Shown: one piece after another, positions 1-7,908 of the stretch
How the letters are laid out: each line of letters opens with the position of its first letter
Numbering within the stretch: the stretch's first letter is position 1
DNA from: Streptomyces atratus
GTDB lineage: Bacteria; Actinomycetota; Actinomycetes; Streptomycetales; Streptomycetaceae
DNA length: 62,728 bases
Reading direction: 5' to 3'
Assembly: GCF_014648655.1 (NCBI RefSeq)
Contig: NZ_BMRN01000042.1
Span: 1 to 62,728, forward strand
Notes under the pieces: model-generated
The model's input: the letters and a program-made list of their open reading frames with translations, nothing else
Databases searched by the model: none
What the model was told of the DNA's origin: nothing
Position numbers and translations under genes: made by a program

Positions 1-93
1 ACCAGCGAAACCGATCGCGGCGATGAGCACCGCACCGGCGACCACGAGCCCGATGAGTATTCGGTGGGTGCGTGTCAGCTGCATCGCGGCCAC
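1..93 (-). CDS. N-terminus of a membrane-anchored or secreted protein (partial)
   Basis: Only the first 31 codons are inside the window; the gene runs off the left edge. After a GTG start the peptide has a short Arg-containing segment followed by an uninterrupted hydrophobic stretch (ILIGLVVAGAVLIAAIGFAG), as in a signal peptide or N-terminal anchor. I chose the GTG at 93 because a GGAGGGG sequence lies about 9 bases upstream; an in-frame ATG at 84 is the alternative but sits too far from that site. It lies downstream of two lipoprotein genes on the same strand. Its function cannot be told from this fragment. Confidence 0.6.
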   Translation of the reverse strand, partial: MAAMQLTRTHRILIGLVVAGAVLIAAIGFAG

Positions 94-218
94 CCGCGTT
101 CCCCTCCCCGTTTCCCTTGTCCGACGTCCTGCGCCGAAGCTCTGCTCCGACGTCCTGTTCCGACTTCTGGCGGGCACAGCCTGGCACATGAGGGAGCGGC
201 GTGTTGCGCGGGGAGGGG

Positions 219-252
219 CGAAGCCCGGTACTCGCAGGAGGACCGGGCTTCG
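219..252 (-). terminator. Hairpin terminator downstream of the DUF3558 genes
   Basis: An 11-bp perfect inverted repeat (CGAAGCCCGGT / ACCGGGCTTCG) with a 12-base loop lies about 50 bases after the stop codon of the 301-1098 lipoprotein gene. No T-run follows, which is common for Streptomyces terminators. Confidence 0.6.
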
Positions 253-300
253 TGAAACTGCTTCTGGGCAGGGGCGTTGGAACAGGTCCTGCCGCGTCGG

Positions 301-1098
301 CTAGCTCGTCTTCTTTTCCGTGGCCTTCTCGCCGGGCTTGGCCGACCCGCTCGGCTCGGCCGACTTGCTCGGCGCGTCCGGCTTCGTGTCGGCGGCGGCG
401 ACCGAGGCCACTGCCTCCTTGGCCGCCTTCTCGGCACCCTTCAGGATGTCGTCGGCGGACGGAGTCTTCGCGCCCGCGTAACCCGCGCCGTTGTAGGTGA
501 GGGTGACGACGACGTTCCCCGTACGGGCCACGACTGTTGCGTACTTGAAGTCCTCACTCGTCTTGGTGAGGTCATGCGTGATCTTGGTGGCCTGCTCGCC
601 GATGCCGGAGACGGGCGCCTCGGCGACCTTCTTCGCACCCTCGGTCGCCTTGGCCTTGGCGACCTGCTTCGCGTAGTCCTGCTGTGCGCGCTTGGCGCCG
701 CTGCCCAGGGCCTGGTCCGAGTCGAAGCGGGTGAAGCCGACGTCGAGCCAGCGGTACTGGGAGCCCTTCACGCCGTTGTCGTCGAGGCCGTTCCAGGAGC
801 AGCCCGAGCGGTACGCGGTGTCGCTGGAGGTGGCGGGCGTGCCGCCCTTGGACTTCGCCTTGGGGACCAGGGCGGTGACCGTCTTCGTGCTGATCGACTT
901 GCACGGGTCGGGCAGCGCGGCGAACTTCGCCGGCTCGACGCTCGCTTCCGACTTCTTCGCGCTCGGCGCGGCGGACGCCGAGGACGAATCCGAGTCCTTC
1001 TTGTCGCCGGAGTCCGACGAGCAGCCGGCGACGACGAGCATCACCGGAACGGCGGCGCAGGCGAGTATGCGGGAGAGTCGCGGGGCTGAACGGTGCAT
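301..1098 (-). CDS. DUF3558-family lipoprotein
   Basis: A 265-residue exported lipoprotein. The ATG at 1098 is preceded by GAAGGA at normal spacing. Residues 1-25 form a signal peptide ending in a clear lipobox (VVAGC, Cys26), so the mature protein should be lipid-anchored outside the membrane. A Ser/Lys/Asp-rich linker (about 27-55) leads into a domain with two conserved-looking Cys residues (in LPDPCKSIS and RSGCSW), as usual for DUF3558, and the C-terminus is again Lys/Ser/Pro-rich. The next gene upstream (1278-2165) encodes a paralogue with the same layout, so this is a tandem duplication. DUF3558 proteins have no established biochemical function; the Cys pair probably forms a disulfide (inference). 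Confidence 0.85.
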   Translation of the reverse strand: MHRSAPRLSRILACAAVPVMLVVAGCSSDSGDKKDSDSSSASAAPSAKKSEASVEPAKFAALPDPCKSISTKTVTALVPKAKSKGGTPATSSDTAYRSGCSWNGLDDNGVKGSQYRWLDVGFTRFDSDQALGSGAKRAQQDYAKQVAKAKATEGAKKVAEAPVSGIGEQATKITHDLTKTSEDFKYATVVARTGNVVVTLTYNGAGYAGAKTPSADDILKGAEKAAKEAVASVAAADTKPDAPSKSAEPSGSAKPGEKATEKKTS

Positions 1099-1277
1099 GG
1101 TTCCTTCACTCGGGTGGCGCGGCGGGCGGGCTGCCAGGTGGTCGGCGCGGGCGGTCGGACGTCGGCGGTCGGCGGGTGTTCCGGAGGGCCACGGTACGAC
1201 GGACGGCGGCCGGATGCCGCCTCGGCCGGGCGCTCGGCGGGCGTGACCGACACCGGTCCGGGGTGCCCCGGGCGGGG

Positions 1278-2165
1278 TCATTCGCTGAACTTGTCGACCA
1301 GCTGCCTGGCCAGCGACTGGGCCATGTCCTGCAGTTCCTTGCTGTCGGGGAGCACGGTGGAGACGGTCGGCTGCTCGGTGTACTCGACGGTCACGATGAC
1401 GTTCGATGTGCGGAATACCACGCTCACCGTGCGGTTCTGTGCGGTGGAACCTGCCCGACTGGGCAAATCGTCCAGAAATGCACCGTCTCCGAGGTTGTCG
1501 AGGGTGCGTGGCAGAAGGCTCTCGTCGGCGCTGCCTGCGCTGCCGTCCGTGCCGCTGTCGCTGCCCTCGCTGCCGTTCTCGTCGGGGCTCCCGCCTGTGG
1601 GCTCGTCCGCGTTCCCGTCTTCGGAGGCCGGGCGGGACAGGGCGTGCGAGGCGGAGTCCGACGCGGAGTCCGAGGAGGGGGGTGCCTGTTTCTCCGTGTC
1701 CTTCGTGCTGCTGGGTGCGGCGGAGGACGAGGACAGACCGGCGGCGTTCTCCTTCTTGGCGTACACCTCGCGGGCGCGGTCGTCGTCGCTCACCGACGGG
1801 TCGTAGGACACGACACGCTCGAAGTCGATGAAGAGGGTGCGCGAGGAGTCGGGGGCCTCGGACTTCCAGCGGCAGCCGACCCTGCGGTCGGTGTCGTAGG
1901 TGACGGTGGCCGTGCCCTCGTACACCTTCTTCTGCTGGTCCTCGGGGAGTTCGGCGGCGCCCGGGAGCAGGTCCTTCAGCGTGGACGGTGCAACGGCGCG
2001 GCAAGGGTCGGGGAGGGTGCGGTACTTGCCGGGGGCCGCGGCGGCGACGGTTGCCTCGCCGGGCTTGCTGTCGGGGGCGGAGCCACCCGTTCCGGTGCTG
2101 GCACTGCAGCCGACGACAAGCGCTGCCAGTAGCGCGGTGCCGGGTACGTACGCCATTCGTCGCAC
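1278..2165 (-). CDS. DUF3558-family lipoprotein, paralogue
   Basis: A second lipoprotein of the same family. The GTG at 2165 is preferred because GAAGGGAG lies 9 bases upstream; the ATG at 2156 is in frame but has poor spacing. The signal peptide ends in LVVGC, giving a lipidated Cys20. The exported domain again has the LPDPCRAV and GCRW Cys motifs found in the 301-1098 protein. It differs from its neighbour by a long Ser/Asp/Glu/Gly-rich low-complexity insert in the middle (roughly residues 150-215), probably an extended wall-spanning linker. It is transcribed away from rtcB, with which it shares a 160-base divergent promoter region. Function unknown. Confidence 0.82.
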   Translation of the reverse strand: MRRMAYVPGTALLAALVVGCSASTGTGGSAPDSKPGEATVAAAAPGKYRTLPDPCRAVAPSTLKDLLPGAAELPEDQQKKVYEGTATVTYDTDRRVGCRWKSEAPDSSRTLFIDFERVVSYDPSVSDDDRAREVYAKKENAAGLSSSSAAPSSTKDTEKQAPPSSDSASDSASHALSRPASEDGNADEPTGGSPDENGSEGSDSGTDGSAGSADESLLPRTLDNLGDGAFLDDLPSRAGSTAQNRTVSVVFRTSNVIVTVEYTEQPTVSTVLPDSKELQDMAQSLARQLVDKFSE

Positions 2166-2326
2166 GGTCCTGGGCTCCCTTCGTGCGAAAAACGGTTGCC
2201 GCTCGACGGCGACCGGTGGACACAATGTGTATCGCACGCGCCGCTGTGAATGCCGGTCGACCGACTCATTTGCCGACCTTGGCACCGGTTTTGCGTTTTC
2301 AGACTTTTCGGGGGAATCGAGGAACT

Positions 2327-3520
2327 ATGTCGTATGTAGAGATGCCGGGCGCGAAGGTTCCCATCCGCATGTGGGCCGATCCGGCCTCGGTCGAGGACGT
2401 CGCGATGCAGCAGCTGCGCAACGTGGCCACCCTGCCCTGGATCAAGGGTCTCGCCGTCATGCCGGACGTCCACTTCGGCAAGGGGGCGACGGTCGGTTCG
2501 GTGATCGCGATGCACGGTGCGGTCTGTCCGGCGGCGGTCGGTGTGGACATCGGCTGCGGAATGTCCGCGGTGAAGACGTCCCTGACGGCCAATGACCTGC
2601 CGGGCGACCTGTCCCGGCTGCGGTCGAAGATCGAGCAGGCGATTCCGGTGGGCCGCGGCATGCATGACGAGGCCGTGGAGCCGGACCGGCTGTACGGCTT
2701 CCGGGCGCCGGGCTGGGACGACTTCTGGGGGCGGTTCGACGGGGTTGCCGATGCGGTCAAGTTCCGTCAGGAACGTGCGACGAAGCAGATGGGAACGCTC
2801 GGTTCGGGCAACCACTTCATCGAGTTCTGCCTCGACGAGTCGGGTTCGGTCTGGCTGATGCTGCACTCCGGATCGCGGAACATCGGCAAGGAACTGGCCG
2901 ACTTCCATATCGGGCAGGCGCAGAAGCTGCCGCACAACCAGGACCTGATCGACCGCGACCTGGCCGTATTCATCGCCGACACCCCGCAGATGGCGGCGTA
3001 CCGGAACGACCTGTTCTGGGCGCAGGAGTACGCGAAGCACAACCGCGCCATCATGATGGCGCTCTTCCAGAACGTGGTCCGCAAGGAGTTCAAGAAGGCC
3101 AAGGTCACCTTCGATCCGGTCATCTCCTGCCACCACAACTATGTGGCGGAGGAGCGGTACGAGGGCATGGACCTGCTGGTCACGCGGAAGGGGGCGATCC
3201 GTGCGGGTTCCGGGGACTTCGGGATCATCCCGGGCTCGATGGGCACCGGCTCGTACATCGTGAAGGGCCTCGGGAACGAGAAGTCCTTCAACTCGGCCTC
3301 GCACGGCGCCGGCCGGAAGATGAGCCGGAACGCCGCGAAGCGGCGCTTCTCGACGCGGGACCTGGAGGATCAGACGCGGGGCGTGGAGTGCCGTAAGGAC
3401 TCCGGCGTCGTGGATGAGATTCCGGCCGCGTACAAGCCGATCGAGCAGGTCATCGAGCAGCAGCGGGATCTGGTGGAGGTCGTCGCCAAGCTCAAGCAGG
3501 TTGTGTGTGTGAAGGGTTGA
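2327..3520 (+). CDS. rtcB: RtcB-family RNA-splicing ligase
   Basis: A 397-residue RtcB, close to the usual length of about 400. RtcB joins RNA 2',3'-cyclic phosphate or 3'-phosphate ends to 5'-OH ends using GTP and Mn2+. The hallmarks are all present: HFGKG (His49), DIGCGM with the metal-binding Cys77, GSGNHF (161-164), LHSGSR (around His180), CHHNY (268-272) and the GMP-accepting histidine in SHGAGR (His326). The catalytic set looks complete. No archease, RtcA cyclase or RtcR regulator gene lies nearby, so it stands alone here. A strong hairpin at 3575-3613 separates it from the convergent SDR gene. Confidence 0.95.
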   Translation: MSYVEMPGAKVPIRMWADPASVEDVAMQQLRNVATLPWIKGLAVMPDVHFGKGATVGSVIAMHGAVCPAAVGVDIGCGMSAVKTSLTANDLPGDLSRLRSKIEQAIPVGRGMHDEAVEPDRLYGFRAPGWDDFWGRFDGVADAVKFRQERATKQMGTLGSGNHFIEFCLDESGSVWLMLHSGSRNIGKELADFHIGQAQKLPHNQDLIDRDLAVFIADTPQMAAYRNDLFWAQEYAKHNRAIMMALFQNVVRKEFKKAKVTFDPVISCHHNYVAEERYEGMDLLVTRKGAIRAGSGDFGIIPGSMGTGSYIVKGLGNEKSFNSASHGAGRKMSRNAAKRRFSTRDLEDQTRGVECRKDSGVVDEIPAAYKPIEQVIEQQRDLVEVVAKLKQVVCVKG

Positions 3521-3574
3521 GGCCTTTTGCGCACGACTGAACGGAGGGCCTTCGGGCGGAAGGACCTCTGAACG

Positions 3575-3613
3575 GAGGAGCTCCGGACGCGGGTGGTGTG
3601 TCCGGAGCTCCTT
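3575..3613. terminator. Bidirectional terminator between rtcB and the SDR gene
   Basis: GGAGCTCCGGAC and GTCCGGAGCTCC form a perfect 12-bp stem with an 11-base loop, extendable by one or two weaker pairs. A T-rich stretch follows on the plus strand. It lies between two convergent genes and can serve both. Confidence 0.8.
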
Positions 3614-3675
3614 CTGGGTTTTGGGCTCTTGCGGGTCTTCGCCGGGCTCAGGCGGTGCGGGTCAGGTGGTGCGGG

Positions 3676-4434
3676 TCAGGTGGTGCGGTGGACCTTGGCG
3701 TTGGAGGCCTGGGCGCGGGGGCGGACCACCAGGAGGTCGATGTTGACGTGGCTGGGGCGGGTGACGGCCCAGGTGATGGTGTCGGCCACGTCGTCGGCGG
3801 TGAGGGGGGCCTCGACGCCCGCGTACACCTTTGCCGCCTTCTCGGTGTCACCGCGGAAGCGGGTCGTGGCGAACTCCTCCGTCTTGACCATGCCGGGGGC
3901 GACCTCGATGACGCGGACCGGGGTGCCGACGATCTCCAGGCGGAGGGTCTCGGCCAGGACGTGTTCGCCGTGCTTGGCAGCCACGTAGCCGCCGCCGCCC
4001 TCGTAGGTGGCGAGGCCTGCGGTGGAGGAGAGGATCACGACCGTGCCGTCCCCGCTCTCGGTGAGGGCGGGGAGCAGGGCCTGGGTGACGTTGAGCGTGC
4101 CGATGACGTTCGTCTCGTACATCTGGCGCCAGTCGGCGGGGTCGCCGGTGGCGACGGGGTCGGCGCCGAGTGCGCCGCCGGCGTTGTTGACGAGGACGGC
4201 GAGGGTGCGGAACGCCGTGGCGAACTCGTCCACCGCATGGCGGTCGGTGACATCCAGGGTGTAGGCCGTCGCCTGGTGGCCCGCCTCGTTGATCTCGGCG
4301 GCGAGCGCCTCGATGCGGTCCTTGCGACGGGCGGTCAGGACTACGCGGTAGCCGGCGGCGGCCAGCTGTCGGGCGGTCGCGGCGCCGATGCCGCTGCTCG
4401 CTCCGGTGATGACGGCGATCGGGACGGCGGCCAT
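3676..4434 (-). CDS. SDR-family NAD(P)-dependent oxidoreductase
   Basis: A 252-residue classical short-chain dehydrogenase. It has the TGASSGIG cofactor loop (10-17), NNAG (83-86), the catalytic Ser in LSST (136-137) and the YVAAK Tyr150/Lys154 pair, so it should be active. Overall it resembles the YdfG-like group of serine/3-hydroxy-acid dehydrogenases, but the substrate cannot be read from the sequence. GAGGAG stands 8 bases before the ATG. It is convergent with rtcB and followed on the same strand, after about 50 bases, by the YnfA-like gene. Confidence 0.9.
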   Translation of the reverse strand: MAAVPIAVITGASSGIGAATARQLAAAGYRVVLTARRKDRIEALAAEINEAGHQATAYTLDVTDRHAVDEFATAFRTLAVLVNNAGGALGADPVATGDPADWRQMYETNVIGTLNVTQALLPALTESGDGTVVILSSTAGLATYEGGGGYVAAKHGEHVLAETLRLEIVGTPVRVIEVAPGMVKTEEFATTRFRGDTEKAAKVYAGVEAPLTADDVADTITWAVTRPSHVNIDLLVVRPRAQASNAKVHRTT

Positions 4435-4488
4435 GGCGGACTCCTCGGGCAGCTGATCGGTACGGGGCCAGGATAGGCAGGCGCTCGG

Positions 4489-4824
4489 TCAGTGGTTGCG
4501 CGGGGCGTACATGATCACGGCCATGCCGGCCAGACAGATCAGCGCGCCGATCACGTCCCAGCGGTCGGGGCGATAGCCGTCGGCGACCATGCCCCAGGCG
4601 ATCGAGCCCGCGACGAAGACACCGCCGTACGCGGCGAGGATGCGGCCGAACTCGCCGTCCGGCTGGAGTGTGGCGACGAAACCATAGGCACCCAGCGCGA
4701 TGACGCCCGCGCCGATCCAGATCCAGCCCCGGTGCTCACGCAAGCCCTGCCAGACGAGCCAGGCGCCGCCGATCTCGAAGAGTGCGGCGATGACGAACAG
4801 AGCGACAGAGCGGGCGACGACCAT
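4489..4824 (-). CDS. YnfA-family (UPF0060) membrane protein
   Basis: A 111-residue protein with four predicted membrane helices. It carries the family signatures near the N-terminus (ALFEIGGAWLVW) and in the third segment (AAYGGVFVAGSIAWG), and ends LAGMAVIMYAPRNH. The length matches YnfA proteins exactly. The family resembles small drug/metabolite exporters, but transport is not well established. It is a single gene between the SDR gene and a decayed region. Confidence 0.9.
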   Translation of the reverse strand: MVVARSVALFVIAALFEIGGAWLVWQGLREHRGWIWIGAGVIALGAYGFVATLQPDGEFGRILAAYGGVFVAGSIAWGMVADGYRPDRWDVIGALICLAGMAVIMYAPRNH

Positions 4825-4924
4825 GGAAGCAGCGTGCCATGGACGGTGAGAAGGAGGGCACGCCGATCCAGTGGGTGAATATGGACGATTCGGTGCATTA
4901 CGGGCTCGGGCCCTGGGTGTGTGC

Positions 4925-5340
4925 TCATGGGGTGAGTGCGGCCTGCAGGGCCGCCGGGTCCGCGTGGTCGCTCGCCCGGGCGATGTAGCCGTCGGGGCGG
5001 ACGAGCAGGGTGGTGGTGCGATCGCCCCTCCAGTGGGTGTGCAGCAGCGGGGCCGGTGATGCCGGGGTGGCGGCGTCGTCCGGGGTGACGAGGACGAACG
5101 TGCCGTCGCGCAGAAGTCGGTGGAGGCGGCCCTCCTGCAGGCTCAGGTCGGGGGCGCGCTTTGCGGTGAGGGGGTGGGCGCCGCGCGGTGCCGCGTAGGC
5201 GATCGAGATACCGGAGATCAGGCCGATGGCCTTGTCGGAGGCGGGCCGGATCGTGGACAGCGCTCCGGCGGCGAGTGCCCGGACCGTCCGCTGGAGCGGG
5301 GTGCGGGCCATGGCGAGGCGGACGAGGGCGCCGCTGGAGC
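4925..5340 (-). pseudogene. 3' remnant of a FAD-dependent aromatic monooxygenase
   Basis: About 137 codons run up to a TGA at 4927-4925. Read on the minus strand they match the C-terminal third of PheA/UbiH-type flavin hydroxylases: LVRLAMARTPLQR, an ISGISIAYAAP segment, the GAHPLTAKRAPDLSL motif, and the thioredoxin-like tail ending VRPDGYIARASDHAD. The FAD-binding N-terminus (GxGxxG, DG motif) is missing and no start codon with a ribosome site precedes the remnant. At about 5340 it abuts a plus-strand remnant of a TetR regulator, so the two 5' ends seem to have been deleted together. Confidence 0.75.
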
Positions 5341-5549
5341 GAGCAGCTCGGTCCGATAGCGGCCGGCGTCTGCCCCGACCCGGCCGACGCCCCGCGTCGT
5401 GCGGCCCTCGTCGCCTCGCAGATCCGCAGGACATGGCGCTCGCGCGCCATGTCCTGCGGATCGCGCCCGCTGCTGCGATGGCGCGCGAGGAGGTGATCGC
5501 CTGGCTCGCGACCACCGTTCAGCGCCATCTGACCGCCGAGCGGCCGTAA
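5341..5549 (+). pseudogene. 3' remnant of a TetR-family regulator, frameshifted
   Basis: The first frame reads EQLGPIAAGVCPDPADAPRR then AALVASQ, as in the ligand-binding domain of TetR regulators. After a change of frame at the perfect palindrome (5421-5462) it continues MALARHVLRIAPAAAMAREE then VIAWLATTVQRHLTAERP and a stop at 5549, which is the usual end of this domain. The DNA-binding half is absent. Together with the minus-strand monooxygenase remnant this looks like a former divergent regulator/target pair whose middle was lost. Confidence 0.7.
5421..5462. repeat. Perfect 19-bp inverted repeat inside the TetR remnant
   Basis: GATCCGCAGGACATGGCGC is followed after four bases (TCGC) by its exact reverse complement. 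The right arm is the original coding sequence (HVLRI); the left arm replaces the codons expected between the SQ and MALAR motifs and is one base short, which explains the frameshift. Confidence 0.9.
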
Positions 5550-5590
5550 CGCAGCCGCGAGGGCTGTTGTCTGCTTCGTACACTCTCTGC

Positions 5591-6091
5591 ATGCCGCAGA
5601 AGTCCCGCCGCAGTGCGCTGATGGCCGAGCTGACCGTCGAGTCGCGCCGCTACATGGCCGCGTACGCCCTCTTCAACCAGGCCGTCGCGGACCATTTGCG
5701 GCTCCACCCGACCGATCTGCAGTGCCTCAATCTGCTCAGCCTGGAGACGGTGCCGGTCACCACGGGTCGCATCGCGGAGCTGACCGGGCTCACCACGGGG
5801 TCGGCGACCCGGCTGGTCGACCGGCTGGAGCGGGGCGGCTATGTGACGCGCGAGCGTGACACGGCCGACCGGCGGCGGGTGCTCGTCACGACCGTCCCGG
5901 AGCGGATGGCGGAGATCGGTGAGGTGTGGGAGCGGCTGAACGGGGCATGGGCGGCGATGTTCGAGGCGTACGACGACGACGAAGTGGCTCTGCTCATTGC
6001 CCATATGCGGCGGACGGTCGAGCTGAGTGCACTGCAGGTCACGGCGTTGCGGGAGGGCGTCCCGTCAGTCTCCGGCCCCGGACGGGCTTGA
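5591..6091 (+). CDS. MarR-family transcriptional regulator
   Basis: A 166-residue winged-helix regulator. The recognition region reads TTGRIAELTGLTTGSATRLV and the wing DRLERGGYVTRERDTADRR, both typical of MarR. The ATG at 5591 has no ribosome site, but TACACT (5579-5584) lies 6 bases upstream, so the message may be leaderless. Its 3' end overlaps the convergent Mut7-C gene by 27 bases. MarR proteins usually sense small aromatic or oxidising compounds and control an adjacent gene; here the upstream neighbours are decayed, so its present target is unclear. Confidence 0.9.
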   Translation: MPQKSRRSALMAELTVESRRYMAAYALFNQAVADHLRLHPTDLQCLNLLSLETVPVTTGRIAELTGLTTGSATRLVDRLERGGYVTRERDTADRRRVLVTTVPERMAEIGEVWERLNGAWAAMFEAYDDDEVALLIAHMRRTVELSALQVTALREGVPSVSGPGRA

Positions 6092-6859
6092 CGGCGCCCG
6101 GTCGTGGTCGTTCTCCTCGGTGTCGTCCGGGGGAGCGGTCGCGAAGTTGTCGAGCGCCTTCGTGACGATTGCGTCCAGGCGGGAGTGGTGGGCGCCCCGC
6201 CAGTAGACGCGGTCGCACTTCGTGCACTGCGCGAAGACGTCGTACGAGCGCCGGGTGCCGTGCTCCAGATGGTCGCTGACGGAGTCCTTGTCGGCCGCCT
6301 TCAGCGGGCCGTTGCAGGCGGTGCATCTGGTCCAGGGGGCCAGATGCGGCGTGAACCGCTCCAGCACGTCCCGCAGTTGGTCCTCCGGCCGGTCGCTGTA
6401 GACGTACGCCCCGGCCCAGATCTCCCGCCGGTGCAGAAGCCCGCGGTCCCGGGAGAGCAGTACGCGGCGTTCGTCCGCCGACCGGGTGGCCAGCGCGGCA
6501 TCACCGATGTCCTCGCTCTCGTACGCCGCATCGACACCCAGCAGCCGAAGCCGCCGGGCGAGCGTGCCGAGGTGGACGTCGAGCAGGAACCGCAGGGGTG
6601 CGCCCGGGATGCGCTGGGGGCGTTCCACGGCGCGTACCTCGACCAGCTCGCCCGCCCCCGGGATGTGCGAGACGGGTACGGGGCGGCCGTCGACCAGGAG
6701 CTGTCCGGCCTCGGTGAGCGGGATGCCGAGCGACTCCACGACATGACCGAGGGTGGAGGAGCCGTCGGTGGTCACGGCAGTGCGTCCCCTGCGGCGTTCA
6801 TGGGCGACGAAGAGCCGCAGTTCGGGGTCGACTTCGAGGTGGATCTCCGGTCCGTTCAC
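6065..6859 (-). CDS. Mut7-C RNase domain protein with ubiquitin-like N-terminus
   Basis: A 264-residue protein with two parts. Residues 1-85 form the small ubiquitin-like (ThiS/MoaD-type) Mut7-C partner domain. Residues 87-240 form the Mut7-C domain, a PIN-fold predicted ribonuclease, with acidic residues at FLLDVHLG (Asp94) and LLSRDRGLL (Asp138) and a zinc ribbon made of CTAC (179-182) and CTKC (212-215). The family is named after C. elegans Mut-7; the bacterial members are largely uncharacterised. The C-terminal 20 residues are disordered. It overlaps the convergent MarR gene by 27 bases. Confidence 0.88.
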   Translation of the reverse strand: MNGPEIHLEVDPELRLFVAHERRRGRTAVTTDGSSTLGHVVESLGIPLTEAGQLLVDGRPVPVSHIPGAGELVEVRAVERPQRIPGAPLRFLLDVHLGTLARRLRLLGVDAAYESEDIGDAALATRSADERRVLLSRDRGLLHRREIWAGAYVYSDRPEDQLRDVLERFTPHLAPWTRCTACNGPLKAADKDSVSDHLEHGTRRSYDVFAQCTKCDRVYWRGAHHSRLDAIVTKALDNFATAPPDDTEENDHDRAPSSPSGAGD

Positions 6860-6920
6860 CTCGTCAGGATGTCATCGCGCGGGGTGCGTCAGCCAGGGGT
6901 TTCGGCACCGGGTGCTGGGC

Positions 6921-7763
6921 TCAGGGGCGGAAGGCGGCCGCGTGCTCCTCGGCCCAGGTGGCGAAGGTGCGGGCCGGGTGGCCGGTCAGCTTCTCCGTGT
7001 CGCCGGTCACCTCGGCCGGTGAGCCGTCCGTGGCGGCCGAGTAGGCGAGCAGCGCGTCGGCGATCGGCTCGGGAACGAAAGAGGCCATGGATTTCTTCCA
7101 GGCCTCCTCGGTCACGGTGTCGACGGTGATGGGGCGCCCGGCTGCCGCCGCCAGCAGGCCGACCTGTTCGGCGGCGGTGAGCGATTCGGGGCCGGTCAGG
7201 TGGTACGCCGCGCCCTGCAGCCGAGGGTCGGTGAGAACGGCGAGGGCGGCCTCGGCGATGTCCGTCCCATGGATCGGGCTGGCGTGGCTGCGGGGGTGGG
7301 GAAGGCCGACGGAGCCGTGGGTTCGTACCGACTCCGCCCACTGGAACGCGTTGCTCGCGAAGGCGCCGGGGCGGAGCAACGTCGTGGTGAGGGGCGAGGC
7401 GCTCAGGGCCTGTTCCACCGCGTGGTGGGAGGCGGCGATCGGGTTGCTGTGGGCGTCTGGGCCGAGGACCGAGCTGGAGGACAGCAGCACGATGTGGTCG
7501 ACCCCGGCGGTCTCGGCCGCGGTGAGGAAGGCGTCGATGCAGGACGCCTCGGCGTAGAGGAAGACGGAGCCGACCCCGTCGAGAGCGGTCGCGAAGGTGG
7601 TGGGATCGCCGAGATCGCAGGCCACGATCGGTACGTCGGCGGGCAGGGCGGTGAGCGTCCCGGGGTTGCGCGAGGCGGCACGTACGGCGTGACCGTCCCG
7701 GTGCAGGAGCGAGACGAGCGTGGAGCCGATACGGCCTCGGCATCCGGTGACGAGAGTGAGCAT
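6921..7763 (-). CDS. NmrA-like NAD(P)-binding protein
   Basis: A 280-residue atypical SDR. The N-terminus reads MLTLVTGCRGRIGSTL, a Rossmann dinucleotide loop, followed by LLSSSSVLGPDA and the LLRPGAFASNAFQW segment common to NmrA / quinone-oxidoreductase-2 type proteins. No classical YxxxK pair is evident, so it may bind cofactor as a sensor or reduce quinones. AGGAGA precedes the ATG at the right distance. In other genomes such genes usually diverge from an HxlR or MarR regulator; here the promoter keeps an operator-like inverted repeat (7783-7819) but no regulator gene lies opposite. Confidence 0.85.
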   Translation of the reverse strand: MLTLVTGCRGRIGSTLVSLLHRDGHAVRAASRNPGTLTALPADVPIVACDLGDPTTFATALDGVGSVFLYAEASCIDAFLTAAETAGVDHIVLLSSSSVLGPDAHSNPIAASHHAVEQALSASPLTTTLLRPGAFASNAFQWAESVRTHGSVGLPHPRSHASPIHGTDIAEAALAVLTDPRLQGAAYHLTGPESLTAAEQVGLLAAAAGRPITVDTVTEEAWKKSMASFVPEPIADALLAYSAATDGSPAEVTGDTEKLTGHPARTFATWAEEHAAAFRP

Positions 7764-7782
7764 GGGTGTCTCCTGTGCGTTT

Positions 7783-7819
7783 TTATCTGCGATACACATA
7801 AGCTGCGTGACGCAGATAA
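7783..7819. promoter_or_regulatory. Operator-like inverted repeat upstream of the NmrA-like gene
   Basis: TTATCTGCG and CGCAGATAA form a 9-bp perfect inverted repeat separated by 19 bases, with a nested CTGCG-TGA-CGCAG repeat. It is AT-rich against its surroundings and starts 20 bases upstream of the ATG at 7763, so a repressor bound here would cover the promoter. Confidence 0.6.
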
Positions 7820-7908
7820 ATATCCTCAAGGAGGACCCGCCCGTCAAACGGTTTCGGGCGGGCCCGGGGGCAGGGCTCCGGAGGGCGGGGCGGGGCGGGG
7901 CGTGGCGG

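Noticed and set aside
1258..1271. Terminator CCGGGG-TG-CCCCGG after the second DUF3558 gene
   Set aside because: The stem is short and the loop of two bases is not feasible without opening a pair; a chance GC palindrome is as likely.
301..2223. A 640-codon open frame on the minus strand spanning both DUF3558 genes
   Set aside because: Its downstream 265 codons are the real lipoprotein; upstream of the ATG at 1098 the frame only shadows the neighbouring gene in another frame, with Arg/Pro-rich meaningless sequence.
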